Below are positions 34,409-47,387 of a stretch of DNA of 64,000 nt, piece by piece. This DNA comes from Heterostelium album PN500. Lineage: Eukaryota > Evosea > Eumycetozoa > Acytosteliales > Acytosteliaceae. Position 1 is the stretch's first letter. Each line of letters starts with the position of its first letter. The notes below the pieces were generated by a model. That model was not told the origin of the DNA, did not search any database, and worked only from the letters and a program-made list of their open reading frames with translations. The position numbers and the translations under genes were made by a program. The stretch lies in contig NW_008805070.1 of assembly GCF_000004825.1 (NCBI RefSeq), positions 1,922,001 to 1,986,000 of the forward strand. Reading direction: 5' to 3'.

Positions 34409-35697
34409 ATGACAAATTATATTAATTATTTCCATATTCCAGAAATTGAAAATTTAGACATAAATTCTACTGTTTTAAATCCTATCCCAAATGAATTTAA
34501 TATAGAAAATGTTTATCAATTTATAGAAAAGGATTTGTTGCTTCTTACAAATTCAATTTTAAATGAACTATCGAAAAATCAAGAAAATGACTCTCTTTTA
34601 AATAAAATTTCTTGTTTATTATTTAATTTAAAGGTAAAATATTTTGAAAAAAATAAATTATCATACTTAAATTATTAATTTTATTTGTTTTTATTAAAGG
34701 GAAAAAAAACAAGACCAACAGTTATATTTCTTTTATCCAAAATACTTGAAAATGAAAAGACCAAAAGTAATAGTTTCTTAAAGTTGGCAATGGTTGCAGA
34801 GATGTTCCATACTGCTAGTTTAATTCATGATGATGTTATAGATGGTTCTGATACAAGAAGAGATGAAAAGACTGTAAACACGTTGTATTCCAATCGAATG
34901 GCTATTACTGGTGGTGATTTTATATTATCCAAGTAATTATTATAAAAAAAGTTAAAGTTTTTGAATTGATAAGTTTATTAATTTAATAAAAAAAAAAAAA
35001 AAGATCAATGGTTATATTAGGTTCAATAAGAAATGTTCGTGTTGCTAAATCAATGAGTAATGTACTGGGTGATTTGGTTGATGGTGAACTCCTACAGCTG
35101 CAGGGTAATGGACTTTCTTTTGAGAAATATCTACAAAAATCATATTTAAAAACTTCGTCAATGTTTTCTAATTGTTGTAAATCTGTTGCTCTTCTTGGTA
35201 TTCATGATGATGATGATGATATTGGTTCTTCTATAAAAATAGATGAAAAAACTGTTGAATTATGTTTTCAATTTGGTACCTATATTGGTATTGCATTTCA
35301 AGTAACTATTAAAAAGCTCTATATATTTAATATTTATATAATCTAATCTCGTTTTTAAAAGATAATTGATGATCTATTAGATTTTACTATATCATCTTCA
35401 TCACTTGGTAAACCATCATTAGCGGATCTACGTTTGGGAATCGCTACAGCACCTGTTCTGTTTGCTACACACGAATTCCCAGTGTTGGAGGTGCTCATCA
35501 ATCGAAAATTCTCAGAGAATGGTGATGTTGAATTAGCTACTGATCTAGTCTATAAAAGTAAAGCTTTAGAATTAACAAGAGCTCTTGCTATTCTGTTTTG
35601 TAACAAAGCTATAAATATCTTGTTAGAATTCCCTGAATCTACACCCAGGAATCTTTTAATAACCTTGACACAATCAATAGTTTTTAGAAAAAGATAA
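34409..35697 (+). CDS. coq1: Long-chain polyprenyl diphosphate synthase
   Basis: The enzyme adds isopentenyl units to an allylic primer to make the side chain of ubiquinone. Four exons (34409-34633, 34700-34932, 35004-35301, 35362-35697) join in phase to 363 residues. Signatures are GKKTRPTVIFLLSK, the first Asp-rich motif DDVIDGSDTRR after LAMVAEMFHTASLIH, GDFILSK, and GELLQLQGNG. The second Asp-rich motif DDLLDF is followed by GKPSLADLRLGIATAPVLFA. These place it with the long-chain (C40-C50) synthases, not the farnesyl type. The N-terminus is AT-rich and shows no clear mitochondrial presequence. A DDDDD insert (near residue 245) is lineage-specific low complexity. The short chain-length assignment is excluded by the small residues before DDxxD; the exact length is not known. 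Confidence 0.88.
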
Positions 35698-35841
35698 TGA
35701 AATAAAATGAAAATCTGTGCTTTTTTTTTTTTAAAAAAAATGACAAATCTAAAATAAATTTATTTATTATTGAGTGTTGATTAAACATGAATAGTTTTTC
35801 AAGTAATAATAATAGCATTGGATAGTAGTAATAATTTTAGT

Positions 35842-37760
<1,919 letters not shown>

Positions 37761-38017
37761 TTGATTAATATTTAAAACCAAATTACTATCGATATTAACT
37801 TTTTTTTTTTACAAATGTTAAATTTTTTTCAATGATAGCGATTGTGTTTGTTTTTCACAATTTTTTTTTTAAGTTTTTGCATTAGAGATTAATATTAAAA
37901 AAATAAAATAAAATATCAAACCTTGTTAGATTTTAATAAAAATTAGATAAATAGAAAGTATTTTTATAGTAGATTTAGAATATAAAGTTTGTTTTATTCT
38001 TTAAAAAAATTTTGAAA

Positions 38018-38248
38018 GAGTTTGGCCTCTGTTTTTCGATGGGTAAAATGAGTTTTCCAATCTGCATCGGAGTTCGGAGCAAGCTACAACGAACCCGAGA
38101 GATCAAAGAATACAGGGACAGACATATTTATCAATGTTATGAAAGATTAAATCAAATTCTCAAAGATCTTCAATCAAAAATTGGTGTTCAAAAAATGTTT
38201 ATTGTAATATGGGAAATTTATATGAGAAAATCAATGATTGGCAACTAG
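38018..38248 (+). pseudogene. Possible decayed exon, unknown family
   Basis: An open stretch of about 76 codons without an initiator ATG at its head reads REIKEYRDRHIYQCYERLNQ then ILKDLQSKIGV, which is helix-like and protein-like in composition. GC content is raised over the first 100 bases. No splice context or family is recognised, so it may be a relic or chance. Confidence 0.25.
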
Positions 38249-38526
38249 CGAAATAGATATTTAACAATGGACCCTACTGATTAAATAAAGCACATACATC
38301 AAATAGAAATGGTTCAACACACGATATGTGAGCTTTAATTTCTATCGATTCCTTGAATAGTGGATAAAGCTGGTATCTTTCACTTTGCCAATCAACACTA
38401 AATATTAAATTTTTGGTTTTTATTTGAATCAAACACAATCAAATCAACAATAACCATATAAAATTCAATTGTATAATGTTAGCGATACGAAAAAGCAACT
38501 TTGTATGATAGTAGATTGACAAGAAA

Positions 38527-38721
38527 GTGAGTTAATAAATGAATAAATGAATAAATATAATATATATGAATATAAATATATAAATATAAATAAATATAAT
38601 ATTTAAATAAATATAAAAAATATAAATAAATATAACACTGAAAATAAATATAAATATTAAGATAGATATAAAGATAAATATAAATAAATAAATATAATAC
38701 ATATAATAGATATATAGAGAA
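38527..38721. repeat. ATAAAT-type low-complexity repeat
   Basis: About 195 bp made of imperfect ATAAATATAA units with almost no C or G. It is probably slippage-derived. Confidence 0.75.
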
Positions 38722-38791
38722 ATAAATAAATTATTGGATGAATAAATAAATGTATGAAAGGAAGAATGAAAGAATAGGTGGATGAAAGATT

Positions 38792-38793
38792 GA

Positions 38794-38845
<52 letters not shown>

Positions 38846-38846
38846 A
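38792..38846. repeat. (GAAA)n microsatellite
   Basis: About thirteen uninterrupted GAAA units, flanked by diverged copies such as GGATGAAAGGAAGAATGAAAG on either side. Confidence 0.9.
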
Positions 38847-39523
38847 TATGGATGAAAGGAAGAATGAAAGTGAATTAGGTGCTAATTCACTGCAGTGCAA
38901 ATAAATAGAAATATAGTGTAAGAATATAAATATGTAACGCGTTGACAGCACAATGTGCACTGGACTAATACAGTACTTATATTGTATTACCTATATCTAT
39001 TTATTTATAGAATGATACATACCATATATAAACAAATTAAAGGAAAAAATAACCTATACTTTTTTGGAGAAAAAAAAAATAAATTTGAATTAGTTATCTT
39101 GAATATACTTGATTATTTACCCACTACCTGCACTGAGTGTGCCCCTGGTAATCCATTCTATTATTATTCACGACTATCATATCAAAATGGAGAAAATATA
39201 CATGATAACCGGGTGGCTCGTTCGATGCACCTTTATTGTTGTTACTCAACAATATTTTTCTATTTAAAACAAAAAAGTTAATGAGTAAGAATGTTTATCC
39301 AATTTGATTTTCAATTACATACATTTTATTTTCAAAGATTGTAGCTGAGTCGATATAATAACTTGACCACCTTAGTTAGAAATATTGACTAGTCGGCCCT
39401 TTATATATTCTAAAGTGGTGCATTTTAAAATATATAGTTTTATAGTGTGCCTACCCTATAATGCCGGATTGGTCTGTATCAAATAAGTTAGTAAAACATT
39501 AATTGAATAATGTATACTAGACA

Positions 39524-40070
39524 TTATTGAGTGACAGCCAGATGGGAGTCTTCATCTTTTACATTCGGTAATACCAGAATAATTTGTCGTAGGCATACAA
39601 AATTATCTGTATATCCCTTTCTGAATTCTTCTGATGTAGTAATACTACCATCTTTCTTTAATTCTTCAAGAACCTGAATATATTTATAGTTAAAAGTATT
39701 AACAATAATCATTCAAAACAACAGTTTATGATATGTATAGTTGTCAATAGTGTACCTGCTTTCCAGTGGTATTCTTTGTTAACCAATCTTTCATTAAATG
39801 TGTCTGTTGATCAATCGTTACTTTGTTATGTTTTTTTGGTGATGCTATTACATTAACTGAAGTTGTTATTAAATTTAAAACTTTACTTTTATTACCAGAC
39901 CTCTCTGATAATTTACTATAGTCCTTATAACGATTACTCTTGACTGGTTTAGTGTTTGGATCACTAACTGATTTTATTGAATTCAACACTCCTTGTGTAT
40001 AATTATTGAAAGAGGGAGCCAATGATCGACTATTATTACTCTTATTTTGTGTAGTTAATCTGCTTGCCAT
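39524..40070 (-). CDS. Small two-exon gene, unknown function
   Basis: Exons 40070-39756 and 39673-39524 join in phase (CAG|GTACAC donor, TTCAG|GTT acceptor) to 154 residues. The first 60 residues are Ser/Asn/Lys-rich and basic. The C-terminal half looks folded: QQTHLMKDWLTKNTTGKQ, then VLEELKKDGSITTSEEFRKG and NFVCLRQIILVLPNVKDED. There is no signal peptide or membrane segment. I do not recognise the family. Exon 2 starts with VLEELKKD; an orphan exon 450 bp upstream starts similarly (VLDLLKKD) just after a splice acceptor, which suggests a decayed duplicate. Confidence 0.55.
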
Positions 40071-40524
40071 TTTAAAATAAAACTTGATTAAAATAACGAA
40101 TCAAATATCAAATATAAATAATTAAAAAGAATCAATCACAACCTAAATTTTTTCCTTTTTTTTTAAAAAAAAGCAAAACACAAAAAAGCACAGCCACATG
40201 ATAATAAGTATTAGTTTGATGCACCTCTTTAACAATATTTCTGTTAATGATTAAATCTATAGATTGTTTTATTTTTTCTTTATTATTAAATTTTAAATAC
40301 ATATATTGTGTTTTGTTTTTTAAATAACCACATGACCAACAGTCTACCTGTATGTAGAATAATACCAAAGAGGTTACGAGGGTCATAATTCGCGTTCATG
40401 AATTGATTGAACATTATATTTCCTCGATATATTTTCTTTGACAATCGAAACAATGTTGAATTGCTCTAAGCATTATTAGTTAGCTAAAATAAAACCATTG
40501 GTTTTCACCATATCTTGACAATAA

Positions 40525-40629
40525 TTAAAAAGGTTCACGTTTCTCAGCTGCTCTTCTCCTATAGAATTCTCTGAATGATGATGGTCTTTTTTGTATACAA
40601 CAACAATCTTTCTTTAACAAATCTAATAC
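40525..40629 (-). pseudogene. Orphan terminal exon, possible duplicate relic
   Basis: A good acceptor (TTTATAG|GTATTAG) opens 34 codons and a stop: VLDLLKKDCCCIQKRPSS, then FREFYRRRAAEKREPF. The composition is strongly protein-like, yet no upstream exon is visible on the minus strand, because plus-strand Ubc12-like sequence lies there. Its start resembles exon 2 of the neighbouring 39524 gene. It could also be a real last exon with a distant first exon. Confidence 0.4.
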
Positions 40630-40721
40630 CTATAAATAAAGAATTTAACCAGTCAGTTTATTAAAGTTTTATTTTATTTTATTTTTTCACTTTTAAACGA
40701 CATCTTTGATTTGATAAACAA

Positions 40722-40850
40722 ACAAAAATATGTTTCGTTTAAAGTCGATGAAATGGAAGTACCATTGGGTTGCAAAGTTACATTCAAAGACACCAACGAC
40801 ATTCTCAATTTCCAATTAGACATTACGGTATCTTTTATGAAATTAAACAA
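40722..40850 (+). pseudogene. Ubc12-like (NEDD8-conjugating E2) relic
   Basis: The stretch reads DEMEVPLGCKVTFKDTNDIL then NFQLDIT. This is the start of the E2 fold of Ubc12/UBE2M (pattern: RIQKDINELNLP..C.ISF.DPDDLLNFKL.I). The expected R-L-K just before it is present in another frame (ATG TTT CGT TTA AAG), so a one-base frameshift separates them. The catalytic Cys exon and the rest of the E2 are absent from the next kilobase. It is therefore a truncated, frameshifted copy; the functional gene must be elsewhere. Confidence 0.6.
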
Positions 40851-41621
40851 AGATTAAAATAAATCTATACCTTTATAAATATTACATCCACTATCCTTTT
40901 TAGCCAATCTATGATTACATGTGCTTGTTTATATGTTTATTTTACTTTTTAGTTGAGCAATAGAACTAATTCTGTTATTGAACTCGAACTTTGTAATTGT
41001 TTCTGTTATTGAAATGCATGCTAATCCGTCATTGTCCAGTATTTAACCTTTATTTACTAATTTACTACATCTCGTATATTAATATCTTGGTGATAAATAT
41101 TCAAATAATAATTAAATTATAACTATTTTTTAAAAGAATGGATTAAGATGTCTGTTTTCTTTTGTTTTGATTGCAAAAAAAAACCAAACCAAAAAATAAT
41201 TAAAAAAAAATATTATTTTCAAATCAACATTTTTTTTGAAAAACTTAGTTTTCATATGATCCATAACACAAAGTTTGGAAGAAATATAAAAATGTCCCGA
41301 TTTAGAATGTTTGCTAATATATTGGTATGATCATAGATATTAGAAAAGATTCTTTTTTTTTTCTTGATCCTCAATTCTTTTTAAAAAACTTTTGAAACTA
41401 AGTTTTCAACCTTTCTTTTTAATAAGGAGAGAATTTGCCTCATTACAACTAAACTATGCTTTTTTGTTTTGATCAAAACCAAATTTTTTCATTTTAATTT
41501 TTTTACTTTACAACCTTCAAATTTAACAACAAATACAATCTTCAAATTTATCAACAAATATAATCTTCAAATTTATATAATAGTTATTATTTCTTATATT
41601 TTTAAAATATTATATCTATTC

Positions 41622-41856
41622 TTTTTTTTTATTCTTTCTCTATTCTTTATATTCTTTATCTATTTATCTATTATTTATCTTTTTATATATTGTTTAATAT
41701 TTATCTATTCTTATTTATCTATTTATATTTATCTATTCTTTATCTATTTATATTTATCTATTCTTTTTTTTTTATTCTTTCTCTATTCTTTATATTCTTT
41801 ATCTATTTATCTATTATTTATCTTTTTATATATTGTTTAATATTTATCTATTCTTT
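41622..41856. repeat. Tandem duplication of a T-rich block
   Basis: A block of about 90 bases (from TTTTTTTTATTCTTTCTC to AATATTTATCTATTCTT) occurs at about 41623-41712 and again at about 41764-41855. The copies appear identical apart from the length of the leading T run. They are separated by TATTTATC-type repeats. The second copy ends 13 bases before the ATG of the next gene, so it forms its 5' flank. Confidence 0.85.
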
Positions 41857-41868
41857 AATTATTTATCT

Positions 41869-44800
41869 ATGTCACACATTACTATAGGTCCTTTTAAGGT
41901 CAAAGATGTCCTAAAGGATGAATTCTTTACAACTATTTCTTCTAATCTATCAGAAGATCAAAGAAGATCTTTAGTACAAATTAATGATTTTCTTCATAAA
42001 TTTATAATTAATAATCAAGATAATTTCACCAAAAATTTTCAAATTGTTAATAATATTATTGTTAAAAATGAAGATGTTTTGACAAATTTAGAAAAAACAA
42101 CTACCCACCTCACTATCTCATATAATATAATAGCGTATATTTATAGGCGAATAATCGGTAGCGAAGTTCTAGAATCCAATCATATGGGAGAAGTTTGGAA
42201 ATTGCTTCAATTTCAACCTATAAATATTCATGAGATAACTAATATAATTTCTGAAGAAGATACAAAGTATGTATAAAAAGTTTGTTTTATTTAAAAAATA
42301 ATTCTCTGTTTATTTATATTTATTTGTAATAGAAAAAAGATTTTAGAATTATTTTTATCTTTCAAAGATGAATTCGATATAAAATCGAAATATTTTGATG
42401 AAGTACCTAAACAAGTGGCAACAAACTTGTATAATTTTCTCTACACCCAGCTCCAGTCTCATTTAAGAAACCTTACGAAAGTTATTAACACTTCTATTCA
42501 AAAGAATTTAATAAATCTTGAGATCAATGATAGTATTGACTCAAAGATTCATTTTTTAGATTTTATAATAAACAACAATCTTGTAAGTATCAATTTTTTT
42601 TTAATTTACAATTTTTTTTAGTTTTAATCAAAATTCCTAATTTTTTTAAATAGTTTCCCATCTTATCGGACCACCAAGTAAAGAATCTAGTAGATAAATA
42701 TAAAATCGATACAACAATCAAACTAGAGGAACGGTTGATCACACTTTTAGCCAATCACAAAAATGGCAAAGTTTCTATTGATTTTAGTGACTTTAAATTT
42801 AAAGGTAAGTTTTAAGTATATAAAAATTAAGAGTATTTAATTTTAATTTATTAATATTAATTTTCTTTTCTAAAAATTTAAATAGAATTAAAAAAATTAT
42901 TTTATTTTACACATTATGATCACCAAAATATTAAAGAACTTGGTTCGAAAGATTTCAATGGATACAAGTACTATAGATTGGGACTTGGTGGTCTATTCAA
43001 CAAGATAAAATATACTCTGAAATACCTGAATCCTCTCAAAGCAGTAGAGGCCGATCTTACTGACGCACTCTCTTTACATATATTTTTTATTAAATTTTTT
43101 AATGGTAATATTTTTTTAATAAATATTAAGTTGAATTTTTATTAATTTCTTTTTTTATAGGACTAGATGATCCGAGCGATGTTTTCATCAGATTATCGAA
43201 TTGGGGATTTGATTTTCCAAAATTACATCCCAAAATGAATCCTATAGAAGTTACATTCAATGAAGCTTCTATTGTCAAGATTGCACAATCTATACTTGGG
43301 GAAACCTATATGGATTATTCAAATGTTAAGCAATTTACCGACTTGGTCGAATTTGTGGAAAGATTAAAAATGCAAGAAGAAACTCCACACACAGTGGGTG
43401 AATATCTTTTATGTAAGAACGATAATCACAAGAATGTTGGTTTACCAGATAACATTTTCAAAGACTATATGCGTAAACATGGAAATCATTATTATTGTGC
43501 GAGTTGCTCTTCATATTATTTCAAGGAATACAGAAGAAAGGATTCGAAATCAATAGAAGTAAAACCAGCGAAAAAGAAAAAAATAACTAAATCAATTATT
43601 AGAATTGTAAAGTTTTTTTCTGAAACTGTAGAGAGATCAGATCTCAATTTATCATCAAATGTAATAGATCTAATACATCAACTAATTGGATTAATCTCAG
43701 AGTTTTTACATCATTTAAATTCTTCTTTGCCTAGGCCTATCTCATCACCTTCCAAAGCCATCAATGATCTCAAATCTAGACTGAAATCATTAATCAATCA
43801 ATATGGTCAAGATCAAAAGTCTACCGGTACCCTTAAGGAGGATTCCAAGATATCAAATCCTAATCCAAATTCAAAATCGAAATCAAAATCAAAATCCAAA
43901 TCAAAATCAAAATCAAAATCAAAATCAACCAGTTCAAACTCTCAAACTTCTGTAATTTTAGATCAATCATCAACATCAACAACAAACCCTACAACAGAAA
44001 CAACAACAAACTCTACAACAGAAACAACAAATGAGGAATCTACTGAAAATAATCAATTTTATTCGGTAGTCGATCAATTTAGAAATATTCAAACTTCCAC
44101 TGCATCACCAATATCAAAAACCTACACCGACCCTAACTATGTTATTGATACTGAGAAGTATCCAAGGTTTGTTGGTTCACCATTGAATACCTTCTCAATG
44201 ACCCCTCAAGTCTCTTCACCCACGTCTTCTATTATCACTCATCACCCTCTGGATCCAAATGACATGTCACTCAATAAGGATAGAAAACAGTGTGCTACCG
44301 CCAATAGAATTCAAACATTATCAATGTTTAATGGAATTAGAAATACAAATTGGTTAGATTTACACCCATTCGTAGCTAACAACATGAGTGAATTCCCAAA
44401 GGAACACAAACTGATAATGCTCGATAGTCTTCAATCAATTCTATCCGATGGCCCCGGATTATCTTTGTTATGTGGATCTGTAAATTTACAATTGCTTCAT
44501 ACTCTCATCAAAGATGGTGTTGTAGTAGTAGTTTCAAAACAATCATTTCAATCTTCATTCTCATTGAAATTAAAGATATTAGATAAGTCGGTAACAAAAA
44601 CTATAACAGTTCATTTAACACGTCATCCTTGTTTTTACTCTAAGGAATTTATCTCAGCATTCTATTATTTTGCAAATGATATTAGAGTTCAAAATAACAA
44701 GAACAATCACCACAACAACAATAGCAATCTCGATAACAATAGCAATAGCAATAGCAATATCGATATCGATATCGATAGCAATAGCAGTATCGATAGCAAT

Positions 44801-47175
44801 AGCAATAGCAATAACAATGGCAATAGCAGTATCGATAATAATAGCAATATCGATATCGATATCGATATCGATAGCAATAGCAATAGCAATATCGATAACA
44901 ATAACAATAACAATAACAATAATAATAACAATAATAATTATTATTCTATTATTCAAAATGATATTTTTAATAATCAACAATCTTCAAACTCCTCTTCCTC
45001 TAATAATAATAATGAACCATGTTTTCCTAATCGTCCTTATCTCTTTAAAATTAAAGAGTATATTGACAGCAAACCACCAAAAACGAAAACAACAAAACAA
45101 AAGAAAAAAAGAAAGTCAAGACATCTCAACCATTTGTATAATAAACAACAACAACAACAACAACAACAACCAGACACATCAACAACAACAACATCTAATT
45201 CTTCCAATAATAATAACAAGTTATCGATTAAAGAAAATATCGATATTAGTTTTTTTTATCATATCAAACGTTCAATCAGCGTTCTACTTATCCCACAAGT
45301 AAATAGGTATGTTTATAAAAAGGTATAAGTAAATTTAAAATTCTTTACTAATTGTTTTTTTTAGTTTTAATCAATTTTCTATCCACTATAATAAGACAGC
45401 TCTCGGTAAATTGTTAAATAATGAGAAGATCAACGTGTCAGATATAGTAAACCCCAAATTCAATTTAACAACATATGAGATGGTTGGTATTAGATCAAAT
45501 GGTGATTCTTGTTATATTGTATATGCCAAGAAAAAAAAGAAACCAACAGCCAACAAACCAACAGCAACCTCTACAATAACAACAACAACAACAACCACAA
45601 CCAACGAAACAACAACAGCTACAACCAACAATACAACAACTGAAACCAACGAACCAACAACTACTAAAACCAAAAACGAAATAGTTGTTACAAGTAAGTT
45701 TTTTTTTTTAATTTAAATTAAAAAAAGTTAAAATCATTAAAAATTTTTATTCACACTTTTCTAAAAACTTGTAGAAGAAATCAAATTATATGATAAAGTG
45801 AAGAAAGATCCCCAATGGAAAGAACTTTCAATCATTGCGGTTGATCCTGGTCGTAATCACAACACTTATTTATTCTATCCTGGTGGTCTTAGTGATGATA
45901 ATGGACTAATTCCCAATACTCCACAACAATTGGCACAAATGGAAAAGAAATTTAGTCTTGACATGATCAGTGGCACTCATTATTACAACTCGCAATCAGG
46001 CAGGCGTAAAAGTATTAAAAAAAAAAAGAGAGGTAAACAAGTTGATGAATGGGAATCAAAAATCCCAAGTCTTTATGGTATGTAATAAAAAAATATAAAA
46101 TAATAAATCGTTATGCCATCAATTATTAACAAAATTTTTCATTTTTAGGTGGTTTTGAATGTAACATATTATCAATAGATATTTATGAAAAGAGAAGGAA
46201 ATATCTATTTGATAGACCAATTCATTTTGTTACAGATTCAAAAGAGATTGATCTATTGAATAAAGAGTCGGTAGATATTCAAAATCATATTGACCATTTG
46301 ATATTGGAAATTGGCAAGCACGAACCAGATGATCCTGTTTATCAAAATTTAGAGAATCAACTTTTATCTTTTGAAGCTCATGGTACTGTTTATGCGAAAA
46401 ATAGCAGTGGATCATTTAGGAAACCCGAGATTCAAGTAAACCCCAATAATACCGAAATCGATGGTATTATTGATCGCTTAGGAGAAACTACAAAGAATCT
46501 TCATGCTCTTATCGAAAAACGCCAGTCAATTCCAAGTCCTTTATATTCTGCAGCAATTGAAGCTCATAAATCCTATCGATTGGTTGATTCTTCATTTGAT
46601 AAAAAGAAGAAACACAGTCAACTCTTAAAAGCCGACCTACTTTTGTATCGTGCAATTGAGACCACGTTACTTTCGGAAGAGTCCAAGCTGTCAAATGTTT
46701 CAACTATCACTCCGCTCAATGATATAGTTATGAATGATCAATCTAGTTCAATCCCTGCTCCAACTTCAACACAATCATCTTTGCCCCGACGAAAACGACG
46801 CTCCAAAAAACGTGCCGATGAACGACATGCCAAACATCGTGCCGCTGAACAACTCTCCAAATCTCTCTCCAACGATACAGTTATGACTGATCTACCTACT
46901 TCATCTACTACTACTACTACTACTACTACTACTAATACTACTACTACTAAGCCTCCACGTCGACCCCCTAAATCATCCTCCAAAGTTGGTCTACCTAGTT
47001 CCAAGACTGCTCCAACCTCAAAAAAACCATCTACATCCCGTGCCGGTAAAAGCTCCAAAGATACTGACGTAGTCATGACAGACCTACCTCCCGTAAAGAA
47101 TCTACCATTGAAACCACTTCAATATATTTACAAACCTTTAGATCCAAAAGTATTGAATCTCCCTGAAGTTGTTCC
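41869..47175 (+). CDS. 5' part of a very large unknown gene with a RuvC-I-like motif, interrupted by an LTR element
   Basis: Eight exons (41869-42266, 42333-42582, 42654-42804, 42886-43104, 43161-45306, 45365-45693, 45775-46077, 46149-47175) join in phase to about 1607 codons before the retrotransposon. The first 400 residues are helical without a known fold. A Cys/His-bearing stretch (GEYLLCKNDNHKNVGLPD, later YYCASCSSYYFKEYRR) lies at the start of exon 5. Long SK, Asn/Ser and Ile/Asp repeats follow. In exon 7 there is ELSIIAVDPGRNHNTYLFYP and then KFSLDMISGTHYYNSQSGRR. The DPG motif plus a following F-S-L..YY block resembles RuvC-I of TnpB/Fanzor nucleases. The later zinc ribbon and final Asp motif of that family are not visible. 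The last exon has basic, Ser/Thr-rich linkers with two VMTDLP repeats. The role is unknown; a mobile-element-related nuclease is a hypothesis. Confidence 0.6.
44731..44937 (+). repeat. Hexanucleotide repeats coding NS and ID dipeptides
   Basis: Alternating runs of AATAGC and ATCGAT units within exon 5 encode Asn-Ser and Ile-Asp dipeptide repeats, ending in an AAC/AAT run. Period-six coding repeats are much rarer here than the usual period-three ones. Confidence 0.85.
47171..47175. repeat. Target-site duplication, left copy (GTTCC)
   Basis: GTTCC abuts the TG of the left LTR and recurs directly after the CA of the right LTR at 53118-53122. A 5-bp duplication is typical of LTR-element integrases. 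Confidence 0.9.
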
Positions 47176-47387
47176 TGTTGGAATCGTAGTTCCAAGATAT
47201 CAGTCAACCGACTACTGCTAACCGATCAATGAACACAATGTATTTAAGCGCAAACAAGAACTCAATAAACATTATTAATTTCATATATTTCACAACCATA
47301 TTTAAACACATAAACTATTTGTTATTATAACATTATTATATCATTACACGATGTCGTTATTATCACGGTTTAACGACGTCTCCAACA
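47176..47387 (+). repeat. 5' LTR
   Basis: 212 bp, TG..CA ends, identical by eye to the 3' copy. It contains a TATTTAAG box near 47240 that may act as promoter. The first ATG of the gag frame lies inside it at 47351. Confidence 0.93.

Larger units (their letters stand above)
37761..39523. other. Gene-poor stretch with simple repeats and possible relics
   Basis: This spacer of almost 1.8 kb contains an ATAAAT-type low-complexity block, a GAAA tract and islands that look formerly coding (about 38015-38248 and 39086-39281), but no gene I can name. Base composition is patchy: 38020-38110 is clearly less AT-rich than its surroundings. Confidence 0.4.
40071..41868. other. Decayed stretch upstream of the large unknown gene
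   Basis: About 1.8 kb holding an orphan exon (40525-40629, minus), a Ubc12-like relic (about 40722-40850, plus) and a duplicated T-rich block next to the start of the next gene. Open stretches at 40132-40386 and 41148-41330 show no convincing coding character. Confidence 0.45.

Noticed and set aside
38532-38960. Minus-strand Ile/Phe/Tyr-rich frame, superficially membrane-like
   Set aside because: It lies in AT-only simple repeats and GAAA tracts, so it has no coding character.
40132-40386. Minus-strand 84-codon frame
   Set aside because: Composition is driven by A/T runs; the only protein-like part has no family or exon borders.
41469-41887. Plus-strand hydrophobic frames before the large gene
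   Set aside because: They come from TATTTATC and CTTTA repeats and the tandem T-rich duplication.
44654-45302. Ile/Ala and Ser/Ile dipeptide frames on both strands
   Set aside because: Alternative frames of the hexamer repeat; the phase-matched exon covers the region.
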